From the NCBI RefSeq assembly GCF_902806265.1, contig NZ_CADCVZ010000001.1, forward strand, positions 62,001-126,000: DNA of 64,000 nucleotides. The letters run 5' to 3'. The translations under genes and the position numbers were made by a program. Positions 54,407 through 64,000 of this stretch are shown here, in pieces. Every line of letters begins with the position of its first letter. The stretch's first letter is position 1. Origin of the DNA: an uncultured Sphingomonas sp. (GTDB lineage: Bacteria; Pseudomonadota; Alphaproteobacteria; Sphingomonadales; Sphingomonadaceae). Under the pieces are notes generated by a model, which did not search any database, was not told the origin of the DNA, and saw only the letters and a list, made by a program, of their open reading frames with translations.

Positions 54407-54518
54407 CGGGCAAGCTCCTGTTGATGGGATGGGGGCGCATGTAGGGGCCGGCTTCGCCTTGCGCCAGAGCGGGCGGGGCCATAGGAAGCGCCGGGCGCAA
54501 GGCAAGGGAACCAAGGGC

Positions 54519-55970
54519 ATGAGCGAACGCGAGGACATCGCCACCGCCGCCCCTGCGCCAGATGGCGAACTGCTGATGGTGCCGCCCCCACAGGCCGAGC
54601 CGGACAAAGGCATAATGGATGCCGAGGACCGGCTCCGCCCCGACTTCGTGGAGCAGGTGCTCGACGCGGTTGAAGCGGGCGACATCGCCACTGCGTGCCG
54701 CCTCGTGGCGCCGCTCCACCCAGCGGACGTTGCCGACCTCATCGAACTCGCCCGCGCCGACGAGCGCGAGGGGCTGGTCGCCGCGCTGGCAGACCTGGTC
54801 GACGCCGAGGTGCTGGCGGAGCTGAACGACCACGTCCGCGAGGCGCTCATCGACGAGATGGAGCCGCAGCAGGTCGCCGACCTAGCCGGCCAGCTCGAGA
54901 CCGACGACGCGGTCGCGCTGATCGAGGACCTGGAGGAGGACGAGCAGCGCGCCGTGCTCCGCCGGATGGAGCCCGACGATCGCGCCGCAATCGAGGAAGC
55001 GCTCACCTATCCCGAGGAGTCCGCCGGTCGCCTGATGCAGCGCGACCTGATCGCGGTGCCCGAACATTGGTCTGTCGGCCAGGTCATCGACTATCTCCGC
55101 TCGGGCGAGGAACTGGCCAACGATTTCTGGGAAGTGTTCGTGGTCGACGCCGGCCACCATCCGGCCGGCACCTGCCGCCTGTCCACCATCCTCCGCTCGC
55201 CGCGCTCCACGCCGGTCACCGAGATCATGCAGGAAGAGCAGACGCTGATCCCGGTCGACATGGATCAGGAGGACGTCGCGCTCCGCTTCCAGAAGTACGC
55301 GTTGGTGTCCGCGGCGGTGGTGGACGGCAGCGGCCGGCTGGTGGGCATGATCACTGTCGACGACGTGGTGCACATCATCCAGGAAGAAGCCAGCGAGGAC
55401 GTGCTGCTGCTGTCGGGCGCGGGCGAAGGCGACATCAACGAGCCGGTGACCGAAAGCTACAAGGCCCGGGTCCGCTGGCTGATCGCCAACCTGCTGACCG
55501 CGCTGGTCGCGTCCACCGTGATCCGCATGTTCGAAGGAAGCATCGAGCGGCTCGCAATTTTGGCTGTGCTGATGCCGATCGTCGCGGGAGTAGGCGGCAA
55601 TGCTGGGACTCAGACGCTGGCGGTGACGGTGCGCGCGCTGGCGACCAACCAGCTGACCGGGTCCAATCGGTGGCGGGCGGTCGGACGAGAGATGCGGGTG
55701 GCGCTGCTCAACGGGGTCACTGTGGCGGCCCTGATCGGGGTCGCCGTGTCGCTGATCCTTCGCAGCCCGCAGCTCGGCGGAGTGATCGCGGCAGCCATGC
55801 TGTTCAACATCCTAATCGCGGGGCTGGCCGGCGTGCTGGTGCCGCTGACGCTGGAGCGGCTGCGCGCCGACCCGGCAGTGGCCAGCAGCGTGTTCGTCAC
55901 CATGGTCACCGACTCCATGGGCTTTCTGCTGTTCCTGGGACTCGCGACGGCAGCCGGCCTGACCGGCTAA
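54519..55970 (+). CDS. mgtE: Magnesium transporter MgtE
   Basis: 483 aa Mg2+ channel. Cytosolic N domain at about 45-165 (superhelix repeats ELARADEREGLVAALADLVD, VADLAGQLETDDAVALIEDL). CBS pair at about 170-300 (EESAGRLMQRDLIAV, GRLVGMITVDDVVHIIQEE). Five transmembrane helices at about 325-480, with the pore motif IVAGVGGNAGTQTLAVTVRA near 350 and FVTMVTDSMGFLLFLGLAT at the end. ATG 54519 after an AGGG box. Mg2+ sensing by the N and CBS domains is known for the family. Confidence 0.96.
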   Translation: MSEREDIATAAPAPDGELLMVPPPQAEPDKGIMDAEDRLRPDFVEQVLDAVEAGDIATACRLVAPLHPADVADLIELARADEREGLVAALADLVDAEVLAELNDHVREALIDEMEPQQVADLAGQLETDDAVALIEDLEEDEQRAVLRRMEPDDRAAIEEALTYPEESAGRLMQRDLIAVPEHWSVGQVIDYLRSGEELANDFWEVFVVDAGHHPAGTCRLSTILRSPRSTPVTEIMQEEQTLIPVDMDQEDVALRFQKYALVSAAVVDGSGRLVGMITVDDVVHIIQEEASEDVLLLSGAGEGDINEPVTESYKARVRWLIANLLTALVASTVIRMFEGSIERLAILAVLMPIVAGVGGNAGTQTLAVTVRALATNQLTGSNRWRAVGREMRVALLNGVTVAALIGVAVSLILRSPQLGGVIAAAMLFNILIAGLAGVLVPLTLERLRADPAVASSVFVTMVTDSMGFLLFLGLATAAGLTG

Positions 55971-56010
55971 GCTCTTGTGCTAGCCCGGCTAATTGCGGCA
56001 AGGCTGCGTC

Positions 56011-56415
56011 ATGGCGTCACTCCACCTGACCAAAGTCGCCGTCGGCTGCCGCGACCTCCCGGCGCTTGAGAAGCGTATCGCCGGGCGCGACGATGGCGGC
56101 GAAGTGCGCGTCGTTACCCGCATGCGCCCGCGCCGGATGGAGGAGCTGGTCGGCGGCTCCTTGTTCTGGATCGTCAAGCACCGGCTGGTCGCCTGCCAGC
56201 AGATCCTCCGCTTCGACGATCGCGCCGACGGGCGCTTAGACATCGTCTGCTCGGCTCAGCTCCTTCCGGTGCCGGCAAAGCCCAAGCGCGCGCACCAGGG
56301 CTGGCGTTACCTCGACCCCGCGGACGCGCCCAAGCCCGGCGACAACGACGACAGCGGCATCGGGCTGCTTCCGCCGCCGCTCTACGGCAAGCTGGCGGCG
56401 TTGGCGCTGCTCTAG
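56011..56415 (+). CDS. DUF1489 family protein
   Basis: 134 aa. Conserved features of DUF1489, a family found in alphaproteobacteria, are visible: LHLTKVAVGCRDLPALEKR at the start, EVRVVTRMRPRRMEELVGGS, SLFWIVKHRLVACQQIL, and the C-terminal HQGWRYLDPADAP and LPPPLYGKLAALAL. Function unknown. ATG 56011 is preferred to the frame start at 55993. It may follow mgtE in one transcript and converges on a DUF2807 gene with a four-base overlap. Confidence 0.9.
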   Translation: MASLHLTKVAVGCRDLPALEKRIAGRDDGGEVRVVTRMRPRRMEELVGGSLFWIVKHRLVACQQILRFDDRADGRLDIVCSAQLLPVPAKPKRAHQGWRYLDPADAPKPGDNDDSGIGLLPPPLYGKLAALALL

Positions 56416-57116
56416 CGGCAGCCGGAAACCGTCGACGACCCCAGCACCTTGAGGGTGCAGGCCGGTCGGCCGGTCAGCTCGACCTGGGCGGTGCCGCTGG
56501 CGTCCACCCGCGCCGTGTCGCTCGCGGCCGCGGTCAGCTGGGCGGGACCTTCGGCGCTCAGCAGCGCGTCCTTCACCGCCAGCCCGCTCGCGTCCAGGCT
56601 GCTGGCGCCGCGCACGATTGCCGTAAGCTTGAGCGTCCTGCCGGCGACGCGCGAGGTCACCGTTCCGGACAACGCCACGACCAGCCGGTCGGCCTGCACT
56701 TCCCCGATCTCCGCGCGGCCCGCCCCGTGGGCCGACAACTCGAAGGTCAGGCCCTTGACCCTGTCGATCAGCAGCGTGCCCGCTCCGTTCAGCGAGGCCA
56801 CGGTCAACTCATGCGTGCCGACGTTGACTTCGAGCGGATCCTGGGCTCGGCCGGGGTAGCCGCCCCAGGCCGAGGCGTTGTGGCGGATGACCAGCGTCCG
56901 GCCCTCGACCTTCAGGCTGAGGGCATCCAGCGCCTGTGCGCTGCCGCTGGCCTGGGCGAACGGTGACCTGCCCGTCGTCAGCTGCACCGAGTAGGGGCCA
57001 TCCACCCGCACCCGGTCGAAGCTCGTGACCGTGTAGCTCCGGGTGGCGGCAGTAGCAGGCGCGGCGAAGCAGAGGGCGGCGGTCAGGGCGAGGGCAAGGT
57101 GCGCGGGTCGGATCAT
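56412..57116 (-). CDS. Exported head-GIN (DUF2807) domain protein, first of two
   Basis: 234 aa. Signal peptide RPAHLALALTAALCFAAPATA. The domain starts with SYTVTSFDRVRVDGPYSVQL and TTGRSPFAQASG, the hallmark of DUF2807, a right-handed parallel beta-helix of the putative auto-transporter adhesin type. Turn repeats are degenerate here (SLNGAGTLLI, SAHGAGRAEI). The C-terminus PACTLKVLGSSTVSGCR has two Cys. Function unknown; periplasmic or outer-membrane association is inferred. It follows a second DUF2807 gene by 35 bases. Confidence 0.88.
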   Translation of the reverse strand: MIRPAHLALALTAALCFAAPATAATRSYTVTSFDRVRVDGPYSVQLTTGRSPFAQASGSAQALDALSLKVEGRTLVIRHNASAWGGYPGRAQDPLEVNVGTHELTVASLNGAGTLLIDRVKGLTFELSAHGAGRAEIGEVQADRLVVALSGTVTSRVAGRTLKLTAIVRGASSLDASGLAVKDALLSAEGPAQLTAAASDTARVDASGTAQVELTGRPACTLKVLGSSTVSGCR

Positions 57117-57151
57117 GGGTCCGACCCTCGCACGCCATGGTTAACGCACCC

Positions 57152-57874
57152 TCAAGAGCATTGCACGGTGCCCGAGCCGGCCTTGCTCACGTTGCACTTG
57201 GCGCCGCCGGTCACCCGGACGTTGCCCGAGCCGGCGATCTCCACCCGCGCCGATGAGCGGACGTTCGCATCGATGTTGCCGGAGCCCGCGATCTCGGCGC
57301 GGGCTTGGTCGGTGGCGACCTGCCCGGCCTGGATGTTCCCGGACCCGGCGATCTCGTAGTGAGCCGCCGCCGCGCGGCCGGCCGCTGTCGCATCGCCCGA
57401 GCCGGCGATCTCCAGCCGCAGCGAGCCCACCTGCACCTGGGGCAACCGAAGGCCGCCGGAACCGGCAACGGACGCGTGAAAGGACTCGGCTGCGACCCGG
57501 TCTACCGCCATGTCCCCCGAGCCGGCGATCGCCGCGGCGCGCAGCATGGGCACGCTGACCGCCACTCTGACCGTGCCGCGAGTGCTCGATGACCAGCCGT
57601 TCAACATGCCACGGCGTCGTTCGGGACGGATCTTGAGCGTGCCGTTCTCCACGACGACTTCCATCTTCTCGACAATGGCGGAAGGGCCCCGCGCAGCGAC
57701 CCACGGCTGCCGGCCCGTCGACACGTCCACCGCGAACGGTCCGGCGACCTCGATCTTATCGAACGCCGACACGGGAAAGGTCCGCGCGATTTCGGGTCCC
57801 GCGCTCTGCGCCTGCCCGGCGCTGCACGCTGCCACGCCCAACGCGATGGCCGTGAAGAACAAGGTGCGCATCAT
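57152..57874 (-). CDS. Head-GIN (DUF2807) lipoprotein-like protein with AGSG repeats
   Basis: 240 aa. The signal RTLFFTAIALGVAAC fits a lipoprotein. FPVSAFDKIEVAGPFAVDV begins the domain. Seven regularly spaced beta-turn units carry AGSG (for example IAGSGDMAVDR, VAGSGGLRLP, IAGSGNIQAG, IAGSGNIDAN, IAGSGNVRVT), every 12 to 22 residues over about 115-240, ending GTVQCS. ATG 57872-57874 or the next ATG 57871 follow a GGGAG box. Its tandem pairing with the other DUF2807 gene suggests duplication. Confidence 0.9.
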   Translation of the reverse strand: MMRTLFFTAIALGVAACSAGQAQSAGPEIARTFPVSAFDKIEVAGPFAVDVSTGRQPWVAARGPSAIVEKMEVVVENGTLKIRPERRRGMLNGWSSSTRGTVRVAVSVPMLRAAAIAGSGDMAVDRVAAESFHASVAGSGGLRLPQVQVGSLRLEIAGSGDATAAGRAAAAHYEIAGSGNIQAGQVATDQARAEIAGSGNIDANVRSSARVEIAGSGNVRVTGGAKCNVSKAGSGTVQCS

Positions 57875-57938
57875 CCATCTCCCGTGCTGTGTTGAACGCC
57901 TAATACAGCAAGACAAATGTAGCGGCAAGGGACAAAAG

Positions 57939-57968
57939 AAAGGGCGCTCCGGTGAGGGAGCGCCCTTT
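57939..57968 (-). terminator. Rho-independent terminator of carD
   Basis: On the minus strand a GC-rich stem AAAGGGCGCTCC / GGAGCGCCCTTT with a short loop lies 23 bases after the carD stop and is followed by TTCTTTTG. This is a classic intrinsic terminator and the clearest one in the window. Confidence 0.85.
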
Positions 57969-57991
57969 CCGATCAACCGGCAAGTCGACTA

Positions 57992-58537
57992 TCAATCTTC
58001 CTCGTCGACCAGCTCCTTGCTCTTCTGGTGCGTGAGCACGGCCTTGTTGAGGATCTCGAGGATCTTGGCCAAGGCCGCCTTCTCGTCGGTCTGTTCCATC
58101 GCTGCCAGCTCGCGCGCCAGACGGGACGAAGCGGCCTCAAAAATCTGCCGCTCCGAGTAGCTCTGCTCGGGCGCGTCGTCGGGGCGGAACAGGTCACGGG
58201 TCACCTCGGCGATCGACGTAAGGTCGCCCGAGTTGATCTTCGCTTCATATTCCTGGGCCCGGCGCGACCACATGGTGCGCTTGACCCTCGGCTTGCCCTT
58301 GAGCGTCTCCAGTGCGGCCTGCATCGTCTTGTCCGACGACAGCTTGCGCATGCCCACCGAGTCCGCCTTGTTGACGGGAACCCGGAGCGTCATCTTCTCC
58401 TTCTCGAAGCGGAGCACGTAGAGGTCGAGCCGGGTGCCGGCGATCTCCGTGCTTTGCAGTTCAACGACGCGGCCCACACCATGCTTGGGGTAAACAACAT
58501 AATCGCCAACGTCGAAGCTCAACGCCTTCGCTGCCAT
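57992..58537 (-). CDS. carD: CarD/CdnL family RNA polymerase-binding regulator
   Basis: 181 aa. N-terminal RNA-polymerase-interaction domain at about 8-68 (FDVGDYVVYPKHGVGRVVEL, LDLYVLRFEKEKMTLRVPVN). The C-terminal helical DNA-binding domain (TMWSRRAQEYEAKINSGDLT, ARELAAMEQTDEKAALAKIL) includes the tryptophan that wedges promoter DNA. CdnL/CarD stabilises open complexes at growth-related promoters. ATG start with AGGAAGG box. It is transcribed alone and ends at a strong terminator. Confidence 0.96.
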   Translation of the reverse strand: MAAKALSFDVGDYVVYPKHGVGRVVELQSTEIAGTRLDLYVLRFEKEKMTLRVPVNKADSVGMRKLSSDKTMQAALETLKGKPRVKRTMWSRRAQEYEAKINSGDLTSIAEVTRDLFRPDDAPEQSYSERQIFEAASSRLARELAAMEQTDEKAALAKILEILNKAVLTHQKSKELVDEED

Positions 58538-58692
58538 TCGTTCACCTTCCTACTTGTGATGGGAAAAGCCGCACGCGACACCAGTGCCCCCAAGCCGGCC
58601 CCTGGTCGTGAGCTCTTCCGATAAAGCTTCCTGCTGTGCGAACGCCACCGGACGTGACGAGCAACTGACACAAGTCTTTAACACAAACTGAT

Positions 58693-59778
58693 TCAGATCG
58701 CTAGACCCAGCTGCAAGGGGCTACTGTCGTTAACCATTTTAATGTTGTGGATTCCGAGGCCTAGCAAGCGCACCCCCTTTGGCACCGGCATGAGGCAGGC
58801 GAGCAGCAGGCGTCCGGCGGCCGCAAAGCTCGGAAAATCGCAGATCGGATCGGCGAAGCTCCTGGAACGGGTGATCAGCTCGAAATCGGCGAACTTGACC
58901 TTGAGCGTGACGGTGCGCCCGGCCGCGCCCGAGCGCTCGATCCGTGCCCAGGCCAGGCCCGCCACCCGCTCTAGCTCGGTGTGGAGCGCAGCCGGCTCGG
59001 ACAGGTCCGTATCGAACGTCCGCTCGGCGCTGACCGACTTGGCCTGGCGGGAGGCGCGGACGGGACGGTCGTCGAGGCCGCGGCAGATGCGCCAATACCA
59101 TTCGCCCGAGCTGCCGAAGCGGCCTTCCAGCTCGGCGCGGCTCAGCCCCTGCAGGTCGGCGCCGGTGACGATGCCCATCCGGTTGAGCCTTTCCGCGGTC
59201 TTGGGACCGATCCCGTGGAACCGCCCCACCGGCAGGGTTGCGATGAACCGCGGCGCGTCCTGCGGGCGGATCACGCACAGCCCGTCCGGCTTGTTGTGGT
59301 CGGAGGCGAGCTTGGCGACGAACTTGCAGTAGGACACGCCGGCCGACGCGGTGAGCTGCGTTTCCTCCCGGATGCGGCGGCGGATCTCCTTGGCGATGGC
59401 GCGGGCGGAGCCGAGCCGGTGCCGGTCCTCCGTTACATCGAGGTAGGCCTCGTCGAGGCTTAGCGGCTCGATCTGCTCGCTGAAGTCCGCGAAGATGGCG
59501 CGGATCTGCCCGCTGACCTCCTTGTAGGCATCGAACCGCGGCTTCACAAACAGGAGGTCGGGGCAGCGTCGCTTGGCGGTGACGGAGGGCATGGCCGAGC
59601 GGACGCCGAACACCCGAGCCTCGTAGCTCGCGGCCGCGACCACCCCGCGGTGCCCGCCGCCGACCGCCACCGGCTTGCCTCTAAGCTCGGGATTGTCGCG
59701 CTGTTCAACGCTGGCGAAGAAGGCATCCATGTCGATGTGGATGATCTTGCGGAGCGGACTCGAGCCAGGAGCGTTCAC
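58693..59778 (-). CDS. dinB: DNA polymerase IV (Y family)
   Basis: 361 aa translesion polymerase. The catalytic N-terminus KIIHIDMDAFFASVEQRDNP holds the first acidic residues; YEARVFGVRSAMP and PLSLDEAYLDVTE hold the second acidic pair. SASAGVSY-like TASAGVSYCKFVAKLASDHN and the HhH region GIGPKTAERLNRMGI follow, then the little-finger domain. The C-terminal tail carries no obvious clamp motif beyond SPLQLGLAI (Q-x-x-L-x-L-like). GTG 59776-59778 is chosen; ATG 59814 would add 12 residues. Possible SOS control is not visible as a clear LexA box. Confidence 0.94.
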   Translation of the reverse strand: MNAPGSSPLRKIIHIDMDAFFASVEQRDNPELRGKPVAVGGGHRGVVAAASYEARVFGVRSAMPSVTAKRRCPDLLFVKPRFDAYKEVSGQIRAIFADFSEQIEPLSLDEAYLDVTEDRHRLGSARAIAKEIRRRIREETQLTASAGVSYCKFVAKLASDHNKPDGLCVIRPQDAPRFIATLPVGRFHGIGPKTAERLNRMGIVTGADLQGLSRAELEGRFGSSGEWYWRICRGLDDRPVRASRQAKSVSAERTFDTDLSEPAALHTELERVAGLAWARIERSGAAGRTVTLKVKFADFELITRSRSFADPICDFPSFAAAGRLLLACLMPVPKGVRLLGLGIHNIKMVNDSSPLQLGLAI

Positions 59779-59850
59779 GCCCCGTTCCCTAGCTTGGCTT
59801 CCCGCCGGAGTCATGCTTAAGGCCGCCCGACCTTACTTTCAGGATCATCC

Positions 59851-61047
<1,197 letters not shown>

Positions 61048-61061
61048 TTTTCATGTGGCTG

Positions 61062-61080
61062 TTCCCGCCTTCCGCGGGAG
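61062..61080. repeat. Solitary half of a palindromic repeat between sucC and etfB
   Basis: TCCCGC-CTTCC-GCGGGA (61063-61079) resembles the right arm of the repeat at 32688-32777 but stands alone. It may be a degenerate remnant, and could form a weak hairpin in the sucC-etfB transcript. Confidence 0.45.
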
Positions 61081-61096
61081 CGCAACGGAGAAGCAT

Positions 61097-61846
61097 ATGA
61101 AGGTCTTAGTCGCGGTCAAGCGGGTGATCGACTACAATGTCAAGCCGCGGGTCAAGATGGACGGCACCGGCGTCGATCTGGCCAACGTCAAGATGAGCAT
61201 GAACCCCTTCGACGAGATCGCCGTCGAAGAAGCCATCCGCCTCAAGGAGAAGGGCGCCGCGACCGAGATCGTGGCCGTCTCCATCGGCCCGGCCAAGGCA
61301 CAGGAAACGCTGCGGACCGCGCTCGCCATGGGCGCCGACCGCGCGATCCTGGTCACCAGCGGTGAGGAGGTCGAGCCGCTGGCCGTCGCCAAGATCCTCG
61401 CCAAGGTCGCGGAGGAGGAGCAGCCCGGCCTGTTCCTGCTCGGGAAGCAGGCGATCGACGACGACTCCAGCGCGGTGGGCCAGATGCTCGGCGCGCTGAC
61501 CGGCTACGGCCAAGGTACCTTTGCGTCCAAGGTCGAGGTCGCAGGCGATACGGTCAACGTCACCCGCGAAGTCGATGGCGGACTGGAAACGGTGGCGCTG
61601 AAGCTGCCCGCGATCGTCACCACCGACCTCCGCCTCAACGAGCCGCGCTACGCTTCGCTGCCCAACATCATGAAGGCCAAGTCTAAGCCGCTCGCGCAGA
61701 AGACGCCGGCCGACTACGGCGTCGACACCGCCCCGCGGCTGGAGACGCTCAAGGTCGCCGAGCCTTCCAAGCGTCAGGCCGGTGCCAAGGTCGGCAGCGT
61801 CGATGAACTGGTCGAAAAGCTGAAGAGCGTGGGAGTGGTGGCATGA
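61097..61846 (+). CDS. etfB: Electron transfer flavoprotein beta subunit
   Basis: 249 aa small ETF subunit, partner of EtfA, carrying electrons from acyl-CoA and other dehydrogenases to ETF-quinone oxidoreductase. [19 protein letters not shown] at the start, [19 protein letters not shown] near 36, and the signature [22 protein letters not shown] (partly quoted) near 175. ATG 61097 with GGAG upstream; the frame to 61055 is not needed. Its stop overlaps the etfA start. Confidence 0.97.
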   Translation: MKVLVAVKRVIDYNVKPRVKMDGTGVDLANVKMSMNPFDEIAVEEAIRLKEKGAATEIVAVSIGPAKAQETLRTALAMGADRAILVTSGEEVEPLAVAKILAKVAEEEQPGLFLLGKQAIDDDSSAVGQMLGALTGYGQGTFASKVEVAGDTVNVTREVDGGLETVALKLPAIVTTDLRLNEPRYASLPNIMKAKSKPLAQKTPADYGVDTAPRLETLKVAEPSKRQAGAKVGSVDELVEKLKSVGVVA

Positions 61847-62775
61847 AGGTCCTGGTTCTCGGCGAGTACAGCGGCGGCAAGGTCAAGGACTCCACCCTCG
61901 CGACCCTCGGCGCCGCGGCCAAGTTCGGCGGCGACGTCGACCTGCTGCTGATCGGCCCCGACGCAGCTGGCGCGACGGAGGACGCCAAGAGCATCGCCGG
62001 CGTGTCGCAGGTGCTGGTCGCGGCCGATCCGGCGCTCGACCATGAGCTGGCGGAGGCCGTAGCCCCGTTGCTCGCTCGGCTGATGGCCGATCATGACGTG
62101 CTGCTCGCCAGCTCTACCACCACCGGCCGCAACATCGCGCCGCGGGTCGCGGCGCTGCTCGACGTCAGCCAGGTCAGCGACATCATCTCGGTTGAGGGAC
62201 CCGACACCTTCACCCGCCCGATCTACGCCGGCAACGCCATCGCGACGGTGCGCAGCAAGGACGCCAAGAAGGTCCTCACCGTCCGCGGCACCGCCTTCGA
62301 CAAGGCCGAACGCGGCGGCGGCAGCGCGGCGGTCGAGCAGGTCGACGCCGGGGTGCAGAACGACCGCTCGCAGTTCGTCTCCATGGACGCCAGCGAAAGC
62401 GAACGGCCCGAGTTGACCAGCGCCAAAATCATCGTTTCGGGCGGCCGCGCGCTCGGCTCCGGCGCTGCCTTCCACCAGCTGATCGAACCGCTCGCCGATA
62501 AGCTCGGCGCGGCGGTCGGCGCATCCCGCGCAGCGGTGGATGCGGGCTATGTCCCCAACGACTACCAAGTCGGCCAGACCGGCAAGATCGTCGCCCCCGA
62601 GCTGTACATCGCAATCGGCATCTCGGGCGCCATCCAGCACCTCGCGGGGATGAAGGACAGCAAGGTCATCGTCGCCATCAACAAGGACGAGGAAGCCCCC
62701 ATCTTCCAGGTCGCCGACGTTGGCCTGGTCGGCGACCTGTTCAAGCTCGTGCCGGAGCTGACGGAGAAGCTATAG
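61843..62775 (+). CDS. etfA: Electron transfer flavoprotein alpha subunit
   Basis: 310 aa large ETF subunit that binds [23 protein letters not shown] at the start. The FAD-binding C-terminal part has [20 protein letters not shown] near 203, [20 protein letters not shown] near 232, and [20 protein letters not shown] near 262. ATG 61843 overlaps the etfB stop (ATGA). Confidence 0.97.
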   Translation: MKVLVLGEYSGGKVKDSTLATLGAAAKFGGDVDLLLIGPDAAGATEDAKSIAGVSQVLVAADPALDHELAEAVAPLLARLMADHDVLLASSTTTGRNIAPRVAALLDVSQVSDIISVEGPDTFTRPIYAGNAIATVRSKDAKKVLTVRGTAFDKAERGGGSAAVEQVDAGVQNDRSQFVSMDASESERPELTSAKIIVSGGRALGSGAAFHQLIEPLADKLGAAVGASRAAVDAGYVPNDYQVGQTGKIVAPELYIAIGISGAIQHLAGMKDSKVIVAINKDEEAPIFQVADVGLVGDLFKLVPELTEKL

Positions 62776-62784
62776 CCGCTGCTT

Positions 62785-63618
62785 ATGCGCAAGGCAGTCC
62801 GAGTACTGATTGCGTGTTTGGTGGCGGTGGTGCTCGCAACAGCGATCCTGCTTGCGGCAGCCATGCAGGAGCCAGTGGTGCGTCGCGCGACCATCGCCAT
62901 GCCGGATTGGTCGGCAGGCGCACGGCCGGTTCGGGTCGCCTTCCTTAGCGATGTTCACGTTGCGGGGCCTGACATGCCGCCTTCGCGGCTTCGGCGGATC
63001 GTTGGGCAGGTGAACGCCCTTCGCCCGGATGTGGTGCTGATCGCGGGTGACTTTGTCAGCGACAAGCGGGTAGCTACGCGGCGTTATCCGGCGATGGAAG
63101 CGCTTGCTCCTCTGGCTCAGCTCAATGCGCCTCTCGCCAAGGCCGCCGTGCTCGGCAACCATGACCATTGGCGAGGTGCGACGGAGGTCAGCAAGGCGCT
63201 AAAAGCCGCTGGGATCCGCGTCCTCAGCAATCAAGCAATGACTATCGGACCGGTGCGGATCGGCGGGGTCGACGACGAGTCCACCGGCCATGCGGATGTA
63301 AGGGCGACGCTGCGAGCGATGAACGCGGCGCTCGGCGCGCGGGTTCTGCTGAGCCACACGCCGGACATCACGCCGAAGGTGCCGGACGACGTTACTCTCG
63401 TGCTCGCTGGGCACACGCACTGCGGCCAGATCAGGCTGCCGCTGCTGGGAGCGGTGTCCTATATGTCGATCTACGGGGACCGCTATGCCTGCGGGCAGCG
63501 GAAGGAGGGTGCCCGCCGCGTGATCACTACTGCCGGTCTGGGCACCAGCGTACTTCCGTTTCGGCTAGGTGCGCCACCGGAAGTATGGCTTCTCACCCTC
63601 GGTCCTTCGGAGCGCTAG
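62785..63618 (+). CDS. Membrane-anchored metallophosphoesterase (YkuE-like)
   Basis: 277 aa calcineurin-type phosphoesterase. N-terminal hydrophobic anchor at about 5-30 ([19 protein letters not shown]). Metal motifs are [12 protein letters not shown] near 52, IAGDFVSDK near 87, [10 protein letters not shown] near 120, SHTPDIT near 192, and [12 protein letters not shown] near 208. This group includes the YkuE-type enzymes, and some members cleave lipid-linked diphosphates such as UDP-diacylglucosamine; the substrate here is unknown. It follows etfA after 9 bases and converges on the deacetylase gene with a four-base overlap. Confidence 0.93.
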   Translation: MRKAVRVLIACLVAVVLATAILLAAAMQEPVVRRATIAMPDWSAGARPVRVAFLSDVHVAGPDMPPSRLRRIVGQVNALRPDVVLIAGDFVSDKRVATRRYPAMEALAPLAQLNAPLAKAAVLGNHDHWRGATEVSKALKAAGIRVLSNQAMTIGPVRIGGVDDESTGHADVRATLRAMNAALGARVLLSHTPDITPKVPDDVTLVLAGHTHCGQIRLPLLGAVSYMSIYGDRYACGQRKEGARRVITTAGLGTSVLPFRLGAPPEVWLLTLGPSER

Positions 63619-64000
63619 AAGCCGGCCAGGAAGGCCGCGACATTGTCGCCTAGCGCCTCCACCGCATAGCCCCCTTCCATCACGATCAGCGTCGGCAGGC
63701 GGAGGCCTGCGATGCGCTGCGCCATGCGGGTGTAGTCCGCCGTTTCCAGCCCAAAGTGGCTGATCGGGTCGCCGGCGTAGGTGTCCGCGCCGTAGCTGAC
63801 GATCAGCAGCTCCGGCGTGCCTTGGCCGAGCCATTCTAGCGCGCGGGCGAGGACTTCGTCGTAGCCGGCAAACTCCGTCCCCCGGGGCAAGGGGAGGTTA
63901 AGGATGTTGTCGCTGCTTTCATCGGCGTGGCCCCAGAAGAACGGGTAATCGGTCCGCGGGTCCGCGTGGAGGGAGGCGAACAGCACATCCGCCCGGCCGG
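63615..64000 (-). CDS. Histone deacetylase/acetylpolyamine amidohydrolase family protein (cut by window end)
   Basis: Only the C-terminal 128 or so residues are present. VLFASLHADPRTDYPFFWGH, then LPLPRGTEFAGYDEVL, and LIVSYGADTYAGDPISHFGL are diagnostic of the HDAC superfamily: the Asp of GADTYAGDP is a zinc ligand, and [19 protein letters not shown] is the usual end with its catalytic-loop GGY. The family hydrolyses acetyl-amide bonds of polyamines or proteins. The N-terminal His-pair lies outside the window. Confidence 0.92.
   Translation of the reverse strand, partial: GRADVLFASLHADPRTDYPFFWGHADESSDNILNLPLPRGTEFAGYDEVLARALEWLGQGTPELLIVSYGADTYAGDPISHFGLETADYTRMAQRIAGLRLPTLIVMEGGYAVEALGDNVAAFLAGF

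Noticed and set aside
58538-58692. Possible LexA box or sigma-70 promoter between dinB and carD
   Set aside because: The stretch is AT-richer than its surroundings, but I found no convincing GTTC-type SOS box or paired -35/-10.

Overview
The window looks like core chromosome of a GC-rich sphingomonad (Alphaproteobacteria, order Sphingomonadales). The evidence is the very high GC content, lipoprotein and TonB-receptor types typical of that group, gene orders such as sucC-etfB-etfA and Rrf2-sufBCDS-sufT-sufA, a RelA/SpoT-type gene next to rpoZ, and a bacterial CDC48-type AAA ATPase. I see no integrase, transposase, phage gene, CRISPR array, rRNA or tRNA. No gene-free stretch exceeds 300 bases.

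Layout. Bases 263-6585 hold a minus-strand run: gluQ, a HIG1-type membrane protein, a PduO-type cobalamin adenosyltransferase and the ergothioneine genes egtB and egtD, followed by yggT, folD, a secreted hypothetical protein and a MarC-family gene. Most of these overlap or abut. Bases 6700-12200 hold an HNH nuclease, galU with a lipoprotein gene, a TlpA-like thioredoxin, an L,D-transpeptidase, dapD and a HAD nucleotidase. Bases 12300-19240 hold a lipoprotein-like subtilase with a predicted beta-barrel end, an aldo/keto reductase, then a tightly coupled run of acyltransferase, hydrolase, TPR protein, gloA, gloB and a lipoprotein. Bases 19246-28240 hold an acyl-CoA ligase, ggt, pyrD, the CDC48-type ATPase, an MFS transporter and a PmtA-like methyltransferase.

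Bases 28237-40423 hold a phospholipase-D-type synthase, rpoZ, an HxlR regulator, the (p)ppGpp synthetase/hydrolase, maeB, mutS and glnD; much of this concerns stringent and nitrogen signalling. Bases 40483-47273 hold a large TonB-dependent receptor with an unusual proline-rich tail, then thrS, a small hypothetical gene, infC (starting at AUA) and a zinc-ribbon gene. Bases 47313-53042 form the SUF iron-sulfur operon with its Rrf2 regulator and one unknown small gene between sufB and sufC. Bases 53100-64000 hold an SDR, a cyclophilin, mgtE, DUF1489, two DUF2807 proteins, carD, dinB, sucC, etfBA, a metallophosphoesterase and the end of a histone-deacetylase-family gene.

The most unusual feature across the window is a set of short (about 80-90 bp) imperfect palindromic repeats. 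Two are intergenic. One forms the C-terminus of the SUF Rrf2 regulator just before sufB. One lies in frame inside egtB and adds about 30 residues, much like the palindromic elements known inside Rickettsia genes. No convincing new multi-gene defence or biosynthetic system was found; the best leads are these repeats and the small unknown genes embedded in conserved operons.
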